Shown piece by piece: positions 58,772-64,000 of a stretch of DNA of 64,000 bases. A program made the position numbers and the translations under genes. Location of the stretch: NCBI RefSeq assembly GCF_900188185.1, contig NZ_FZPA01000001.1, positions 682,001 through 746,000 on the forward strand. The letters run 5' to 3'. Every line of letters starts with the position of its first letter. Position 1 is the first letter of the stretch. The DNA comes from Sphingopyxis indica. GTDB taxonomy: Bacteria > Pseudomonadota > Alphaproteobacteria > Sphingomonadales > Sphingomonadaceae. The notes below the pieces were generated by a model, which saw only the letters and a program-made list of their open reading frames with translations, ran no database searches and was not told the origin of the DNA.

Positions 58772-59446
58772 CTAAAGCGTCGCCTCGATCTCGCGCGCCG
58801 CAAGGTCGGGATCGGACGACTGGCTGATCGGGCGGCCGACGACCAGGATCGAAGCTCCGTCGGAAAGCGCCTGCGCCGGAGTGACGATGCGTTTCTGGTC
58901 GCCCGCCTTGCCGTTCGCGGGGCGGACACCCGGAACGACGAAGAAGCCGCCGGGCCACGCCTTGCGCGCCGACCTCACTTCGTGGCCCGAACAGACGATG
59001 CCGTCGAGCCCCGCCTCGCGCGCCAGCGCGGCCAGACGGACGACCTGGTCGTGCGGCGTTCCGCCGACGCCGATGTCGTCGAGATCGGGCGAATCGAGGC
59101 TGGTGAGCACCGTCACCGCCACTACCTTCGTGCCCACGCCCGCCACCGCCTTCGCCTCTTCGAGCATCGCGCGGCCGCCCGCGGCGTGAACCGTCAGCAC
59201 CGCGGGTTCGAGCGGGCGCAGCGCCTGGATCGCCTTGGCGACGGTATTGGGAATGTCGTGGAGTTTGAGGTCGAGGAAGATCGGCAGGCCGACCTTCGCC
59301 ATCTCATGCACGCCGTGATGGCCGTTGGCGCAAAAGAATTCGAGACCCAGCTTCAGCCCGCCGACATGATGCCGGACCTTCTGCGCCAGCGTCTGGGCGG
59401 CGTCGAGGTGCGGCGTGTCGATGGCGAGATAGAGCGGCGATGTCAT
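58772..59446 (-). CDS. pyrF: Orotidine 5'-phosphate decarboxylase
   Basis: 224 aa; makes UMP. The catalytic DLKLHDIPNTV motif is present, and the phosphate site is near the C-terminus (VVGRPIS). Coupled by ATGA to lapA upstream. Confidence 0.96.
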   Translation of the reverse strand: MTSPLYLAIDTPHLDAAQTLAQKVRHHVGGLKLGLEFFCANGHHGVHEMAKVGLPIFLDLKLHDIPNTVAKAIQALRPLEPAVLTVHAAGGRAMLEEAKAVAGVGTKVVAVTVLTSLDSPDLDDIGVGGTPHDQVVRLAALAREAGLDGIVCSGHEVRSARKAWPGGFFVVPGVRPANGKAGDQKRIVTPAQALSDGASILVVGRPISQSSDPDLAAREIEATL

Positions 59447-59784
59447 TGTGTTTCCAATGGCGATGGGGGGATGTCGTCCACCGGGCGCGGCGCCGGCGTC
59501 GGGGCGGGGGCCGGGTCCGAAGGCCGGCTGGCCATGGCGCGCAGGTCGGAGAGCTGGCGTTCGCTATGGTCGAGCCGGCGATTGAGCGTCCAGCGCGAGG
59601 CGCGCAGCGCGATCCACAGCGGCACGCTGCCGATCAGGAAAGAGACGAGGATCAGCACCGGCAGCTTGGTGTCGAGTACCTGCCCCGGCCAGATCGTCAC
59701 GGTCACCGGAATCCAGTTTGCCATCGAAAAGATGACCAGCACCGCGGTCAGCAAGACCCAGATGATCGTTCGCAGGATTCCCAC
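59443..59784 (-). CDS. LapA-domain membrane protein
   Basis: 113 aa with two membrane helices (about 4-22 and 41-61) and a Pro-rich cytoplasmic tail. This LapA/YciS-type family is involved in LPS assembly control in E. coli. GTG 59784 is chosen for GAGGAG 7 nt upstream. Confidence 0.82.
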   Translation of the reverse strand: MGILRTIIWVLLTAVLVIFSMANWIPVTVTIWPGQVLDTKLPVLILVSFLIGSVPLWIALRASRWTLNRRLDHSERQLSDLRAMASRPSDPAPAPTPAPRPVDDIPPSPLETQ

Positions 59785-59843
59785 TTCGTTGCTCCTCGTC
59801 CGGCCCCGCCCGTTTCTAAGCGAGTTTCGTGCGCGTTTCCAGC

Positions 59844-61160
59844 CTATCCGGCGCCGAAGACGCGCGCGAAGATCGTATCGACATTCTTCATATGATAGCC
59901 GAGGTCGAACAGGTCGGTGAGCTGCTCGGCCGACAGGCGCGCGGTGACCTCGGGGTCGGCCTTGAGCAGTTCGAGCAGCGACAGTGCGCCGTCCGATTCC
60001 CACACCTTCATCGCGTTGCGCTGGACGAGCGCATAGCTGTCCTCGCGGCTCGCCCCCGCCTGCGTCAGCGCGAGCAGCACGCGCTGCGAATGGACGAGCC
60101 CGCCCATGCGGTCGAGATTCTTCTGCATTCGCTCAGGATAGACAAGCAGCTTGTCGATCACACCGGTCAGCCGCGCGAGCGCGAAGTCGAGCGTGACCGT
60201 CGCGTCGGGGCCGATGAAACGCTCGACCGACGAATGGCTGATGTCGCGCTCGTGCCACAGCGCGACATTCTCCATCGCGGGGATCGCCGCGCTGCGCACC
60301 ATGCGCGCGAGGCCGGTCAGATTTTCGGTGAGCACCGGGTTGCGCTTGTGGGGCATCGCCGATGAGCCCTTTTGCCCCGGCGAGAAATATTCCTCGGCCT
60401 CGAGCACTTCGGTGCGCTGCAAATGCCGCACCTCGATCGCGAGCCGCTCGATCGACGAGGCGATGACGCCCAATGTCGCAAAAAACATCGCGTGGCGGTC
60501 GCGCGGGATCACCTGCGTCGATACCGGTTCGACCGCAAGGCCGAGCTTCGCCGCGACATGCGCCTCGACGCGCGGGTCGATATTGGCGAAGGTCCCGACC
60601 GCCCCCGAAATCGCGCAGGTCGCGACCTCCGCCCGCGCGGCGATCAGGCGCGTCTTGCAGCGCGAAAATTCGGCATAGGCCTCGGCGAGTTTGAGCCCGA
60701 AGGTGACGGGTTCGGCGTGGATGCCATGGCTGCGCCCGATCGTCGGGGTGAGCTTATGCTCATAGGCCCGCCGCTTGATCGCCGCGAGCAGCGCATCGAG
60801 GTCGGCGAGCAACAGGTCCGCCGCCTGCGTCAGCTGCACCGCAAGGCAGGTGTCGAGCACGTCACTCGACGTCATGCCCTGATGCATGAAGCGTGCCTCG
60901 TCGCCGACCTGCTCGGCAACCCAGGTCAGGAAAGCGATGACGTCGTGCTTGGTCACCGCCTCGATCGCGTCGATCGCGGCGACGTCGATCGCGGGCTTGG
61001 TCGCCCACCAGTCCCACAGCGCCTTCGCCGCCGATTTGGGGACGACGCCCAGTTCGGCGAGCGCGTCGGTCGCATGCGCCTCGATCTCGAACCAGATGGA
61101 GAAGCGATTCTCGGCCGACCAGATCGCGGTCATGGCCGGGCGAGCATAGCGCGGAACCAT
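59844..61160 (-). CDS. purB: Adenylosuccinate lyase
   Basis: 438 aa fumarase/aspartase-family lyase used twice in purine synthesis. The family signature GSSAMPHKRNP contains the catalytic Ser loop; MTSSDVLDT and GRSHGIHAEP supply other active-site residues. AAGGAAGGAA precedes the ATG. Confidence 0.97.
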   Translation of the reverse strand: MVPRYARPAMTAIWSAENRFSIWFEIEAHATDALAELGVVPKSAAKALWDWWATKPAIDVAAIDAIEAVTKHDVIAFLTWVAEQVGDEARFMHQGMTSSDVLDTCLAVQLTQAADLLLADLDALLAAIKRRAYEHKLTPTIGRSHGIHAEPVTFGLKLAEAYAEFSRCKTRLIAARAEVATCAISGAVGTFANIDPRVEAHVAAKLGLAVEPVSTQVIPRDRHAMFFATLGVIASSIERLAIEVRHLQRTEVLEAEEYFSPGQKGSSAMPHKRNPVLTENLTGLARMVRSAAIPAMENVALWHERDISHSSVERFIGPDATVTLDFALARLTGVIDKLLVYPERMQKNLDRMGGLVHSQRVLLALTQAGASREDSYALVQRNAMKVWESDGALSLLELLKADPEVTARLSAEQLTDLFDLGYHMKNVDTIFARVFGAG

Positions 61161-61359
61161 ATAATTTCCTTCCTTAGCGGCGCCTTGTCGGACGATCGGA
61201 CCGAAACTGCGGCAGGGCGCGCCCTAGCAGGGGCCGGGCGTTTTTCCAATCGGGCGGAATCGGCAACTTTACGCCCCGCTTCCGGATTGGTCGCACGCCC
61301 CTTCAATATGGGCGGCGGACCGCACGGACAGGCTCCGCCGCCGTCACAGGAGATACAGG

Positions 61360-61857
61360 ATGTTGAAACAGATGCTTTTGATCGGCGCCGCCGCGATCAG
61401 CTTCCCCGCGCTCGCGCAGGAAACGCCCCCGGCGGGCGACGATATGGCGCCGACGGCGCAGACGCCGACCGAGCCGGCCCCCGACGGCATGGATACCGCG
61501 ACGCCACCGGTCGATCCGTCGACGCCGCCGACCGACCCGACCACGCCGCCGAGCGATCCGACGACGCCGCCGGCGGGTGAAGCGACGAGCGAGCCCGGCG
61601 CCGCTACGCCCGATCAGGTCGCGCAGATCGTGAACCAGGAATTCCCGACCTATGACGCCGACTCGACGCAGGAACTCAACGAAACCGAGTTCGCGACCTG
61701 GATGAAGAAGCTGCGCACCGCGACCGACCCGACGGTCGATCCCGAATCGGAGCAGGTGAAGAGCTGGATCGGTCAGGCTTTCGCGGCGGCCGACGCCGAC
61801 AAATCGGGCGGCGTCACCAAGGAAGAGCTGACCGGCTTTCTGTCGCGCGGCGCTTGA
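61360..61857 (+). CDS. Secreted EF-hand protein with Pro/Thr repeat
   Basis: 165 aa. Signal peptide (about 1-19), a Pro/Thr/Asp linker with three seven-residue repeats (DPSTPPT, DPTTPPS, DPTTPPA), then two EF-hand loops: DADSTQELNETEF, which is imperfect, and the canonical DADKSGGVTKEEL. Probably a periplasmic calcium binder. CAGGAGAT precedes the ATG. Confidence 0.83.
   Translation: MLKQMLLIGAAAISFPALAQETPPAGDDMAPTAQTPTEPAPDGMDTATPPVDPSTPPTDPTTPPSDPTTPPAGEATSEPGAATPDQVAQIVNQEFPTYDADSTQELNETEFATWMKKLRTATDPTVDPESEQVKSWIGQAFAAADADKSGGVTKEELTGFLSRGA
61513..61575 (+). repeat. Three 21-bp tandem repeats in the EF-hand gene
   Basis: Units start at 61513, 61534 and 61555 and each encodes DP-S/T-TPP plus one residue. 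They differ by a few bases, mostly at synonymous or conservative sites, and could vary in number between strains. Confidence 0.8.
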
Positions 61858-61955
61858 TCGAGCGCCCTTGACGGGGTGGTGCAGCCGTCGGGATCGCCGG
61901 CGGCTGCATCCGCCGAAGCCATGAGAACCGCCGGAGCATTCCGGCGGCTCTTGGC

Positions 61956-62354
61956 CTATGCGCGCATGACTTTGACGATCGCGAGGCGGCGCTGCTGGCC
62001 CTCGCGGTCGGGCCACAGGATCGACTGCCCCTCGCGCATCCCGATCAGCCCGGCGCCGACCGGGGTCAGGATCGACACGCGCCCCGCCGAAATGTCGGCG
62101 TCGGCGGGATAGACGAGCTCAACGGTGCGCGACTGGCCATTGCCTTCGTCGACGAATTCGACCCTGCTGTGCATTGTCACGACATCGGCGGGCATTTTTG
62201 CCGCCGGATGGATTTTGGCACGGTCGATTTCCTGCAGCAGCAGCTCGGCGGCGGGCGAGCGCTCGCGCCGCGCGAGTGCGAGGTCGGTCAGCGTGTCGGC
62301 TTCGGTGTCGATCATGTGGATGGCCGGCCGCTTGGCCGGGGCGCGCTTGGTCAT
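61956..62354 (-). CDS. Rnk-type nucleoside diphosphate kinase regulator (GreA/GreB C-terminal fold)
   Basis: 132 aa. The C-terminal half (VVTMHSRVEFVDEGNG, VELVYPADADI, ILTPVGAGLIGMREGQSI) is the GreA/GreB C-domain as found in Rnk. Rnk-like proteins bind RNA polymerase near the secondary channel. A short helical N-terminal part replaces the GreA coiled coil. Confidence 0.85.
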   Translation of the reverse strand: MTKRAPAKRPAIHMIDTEADTLTDLALARRERSPAAELLLQEIDRAKIHPAAKMPADVVTMHSRVEFVDEGNGQSRTVELVYPADADISAGRVSILTPVGAGLIGMREGQSILWPDREGQQRRLAIVKVMRA

Positions 62355-62569
62355 CGCTGAATGCTTTCAAGTCGAGCGCAGGCGCCAAGCCTGTCGCTGC
62401 ATGGTGATGGTCAGAAAAAGGAGTTCGCCCCGGGCTCGGGGCGCAATGCTCCGGACCCGGGGTCAGCTGCCGGCGAGCAGCTGGCCCGCGTGCGAGTGAA
62501 GGCGCGAAGAGTGAAGACGACTCTGCATCGGCGCGATGATGTCTCGCCCGGGCGGACAAGTCAAACGCC

Positions 62570-63262
62570 CTAAAGCAACCCCAGCGACCGAAAACTGCGG
62601 AAATCAGAGCCGCCGATAATGATATGATCGTGCAGCTGGATTCCCAGCCGCCCCGCGGCGTCGGCGATGTCGCGGGTGATCGCGATGTCCTGACGGCTCG
62701 GTTCGGGGCTGCCGCTCGGATGATTGTGGACGATTATCATCGCCGCGGCGCCGAGTTCGAGCGCGCGCTTGACGATCTCGCGGACATAGATCGCCGACTG
62801 GTCGATCGACCCTTCGCTCGCCAGTTCGTCGCGGATCAGCATGTTGCGTGAGTTGAGATAAAGGACGCGCACCCGCTCGACGTCGAGCGGCCCCATGTCG
62901 GCGCGCAGCCAGTCGAGCAGCGAATCCCAGCTGGAAAGCAGCGGCTTGTCGCGAAATTCGCCCTTCAGCAGTCGCAGGCTCGTCAGCTGAACGATCTTCA
63001 GCGCGGCCACCGCGGTGTCGCCCATTCCGGGCACGCGGCGGAGCGATTCGGGGTCGGCGCTGACGAGCTGCGCCAGCGACCCGAACTCGCCGAGCAGCGT
63101 CTTGGCGAGCGGCTTGGTGTCGCGGCGCGGGATGGCGAGCGCGAGCAGATATTCGACCAGCTCATAATCGGCCATGCCCTCGGCATCGCCGCCGATCAGC
63201 CGCGCGCGCAGCCGCGAACGGTGGCCCGCATGATCGGGGACGGTGGCGGGCGTGTCGGCCAT
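62570..63262 (-). CDS. radC: RadC/JAB-domain protein
   Basis: 230 aa. An N-terminal helix-hairpin-helix part (LRRVPGMGDTAVAALK) and a C-terminal JAMM metalloprotease-like domain with IIVHNHPSGSPEPSRQD and HDHIIIG. Its real role is uncertain; DNA repair was the historical assignment. ATG 63262 gives the family length. Confidence 0.93.
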   Translation of the reverse strand: MADTPATVPDHAGHRSRLRARLIGGDAEGMADYELVEYLLALAIPRRDTKPLAKTLLGEFGSLAQLVSADPESLRRVPGMGDTAVAALKIVQLTSLRLLKGEFRDKPLLSSWDSLLDWLRADMGPLDVERVRVLYLNSRNMLIRDELASEGSIDQSAIYVREIVKRALELGAAAMIIVHNHPSGSPEPSRQDIAITRDIADAAGRLGIQLHDHIIIGGSDFRSFRSLGLL

Positions 63263-63467
63263 GCCTCGCGAATAACCGCCTTGTCGGCCTTGCTCAACGG
63301 TCATAGACATCGGCAGACAGCGATGCGGACCAATTTCCTGCATCGAAAGGAGATTTCCGGTATTGTGGCGCCGGAGGGATTCGCGGTCGAAGGACGGTAT
63401 TTGCGCCTCATGACAGCATCGCAGACCCGCGAAACCTCGTCCCCGACCGCGCCGCGGACGATCGGCG

Positions 63468-64000
63468 ATGCGTGAAGATGCGGCCGCCGCGCCGCGTCCG
63501 AAACGCCTGTTCAAGAAGCGTTGGATGACCGCGGGCGCCGTTGCCGCGCTCGCGGCGGCGCTCTGGGTTGCGCGCGAACCGATCGTCGACAGCTTCATTC
63601 GCGATCAGTTCGACGGTCGCGGCATTCCTGCGCGCTACACGATCGACGAAATCGGCTTCAGCACCGAAAGACTGACCGATGTCGTGATCGGCGATCCGGC
63701 GAAGCCCGACCTCACGGCCAGGCTGGTCGAGGTGCAGATGGCCTATGGTCTCTCCGGCCCCTATGTCTCGACGATCCGCGCCGACGGGGTGCGGCTCTAT
63801 GGCCGCTTCGCCGACGGCCAATTGTCGCTCGGCGCACTCGATCGCTTTCGCGACCCGGCCGACACCACGCCCTTCGCCTTGCCCGACCTGGCGGTGGTGC
63901 TGCGCGATGCCCGCGCGCGGATCGACACGCCGTGGGGCGCGGTCGGCGCCTCGCTGAACGGGATGGGCAATCTGCGCAAGGATTTCACCGGCAAGCTCGC
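63468..64000 (+). CDS. YdbH-like protein, N-terminal part
   Basis: Begins MREDAAAAPRPKR; a basic stretch (RPKRLFKKRW) and one membrane helix (about 20-37) are followed by an exported domain (YTIDEIGFSTERLTDVVIG, VEVQMAYGLSGPYVSTI). This matches YdbH/AsmA-type bridge proteins for lipid transport between membranes. Truncated by the window edge; divergent from radC. Confidence 0.75.
   Translation, partial: MREDAAAAPRPKRLFKKRWMTAGAVAALAAALWVAREPIVDSFIRDQFDGRGIPARYTIDEIGFSTERLTDVVIGDPAKPDLTARLVEVQMAYGLSGPYVSTIRADGVRLYGRFADGQLSLGALDRFRDPADTTPFALPDLAVVLRDARARIDTPWGAVGASLNGMGNLRKDFTGKL

Overview
The window is GC-rich chromosomal DNA of an alphaproteobacterium, most likely a sphingomonad close to Sphingopyxis or Sphingomonas. 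This is inferred from gene content and order: a CcrM-type GANTC methyltransferase, a petABC bc1 operon, split pntAA/pntAB/pntB genes next to an aa3-type oxidase subunit IV, an HPr-rel-A locus, a DUF1134 (EipA-like) protein, dense ATGA/GTGA overlaps between genes, and many short palindromic intergenic repeats. No transposase, integrase, phage or CRISPR array was seen. No gap between genes exceeds 300 bases.

Layout. 1-6 kb: glmM, a DUF1272 zinc protein, a thiD fused to a glyoxalase-fold (VOC) domain and carrying two repeat-like in-frame insertions, rnhB, an SDR, and ccrM behind a leader with seven GANTC sites. 6-13 kb: folP, a divergent REC-AAA-Fis regulator with a damaged sigma-54 loop, then the transhydrogenase genes with a fasciclin lipoprotein gene between them. 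13-17.5 kb: a racemase-like protein lacking one catalytic residue, DUF2147, a secreted beta-helix/diheme cytochrome pair, and maiA. 17.5-20.1 kb: a translationally coupled MarR / PqqD-like / HprK-like kinase / nucleotidyltransferase operon, the most interesting uncharacterised system here. 20-27.5 kb: gph, glmU, a GNAT remnant, a VapBC module, glmS, a GFA protein, a HAD hydrolase and a dienelactone hydrolase. 27.5-34.7 kb: an aldo/keto reductase, a divergent LysE/Lrp pair with a perfect operator, a luciferase-like monooxygenase, argD-argF-hslO, and DUF3617. 34.9-39 kb: queC-queE, lipB with a small lipoprotein, and two related membrane proteins. 39-44 kb: hemF-trmL divergent from petABC-apt. 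44-54 kb: DUF1134, tRNA-Ser(GCT), a TonB-like protein, a hydrolase, a dienoyl-CoA-reductase-like SDR, an MFS carrier, rsmD-rlu, a lone receiver, DUF1223 and an AmpG-like permease. 53-64 kb: a leftward run folC-accD-trpA-trpB-trpF-pyrF-lapA-purB, then an EF-hand protein, rnk-type gene, radC and the start of a YdbH-like gene.

How the genes work together. glmM, glmU and glmS supply UDP-GlcNAc for peptidoglycan and LPS. trpA, trpB and trpF with accD, folC and pyrF form a biosynthetic block typical of alphaproteobacteria. petABC with pnt and the oxidase subunit serve aerobic respiration and NADPH supply. ccrM, with CtrA-like half-sites in its leader, fits the alphaproteobacterial cell-cycle circuit. 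Repeats fill most longer intergenic spaces and in two places appear to intrude into coding or translation-initiation sequence.
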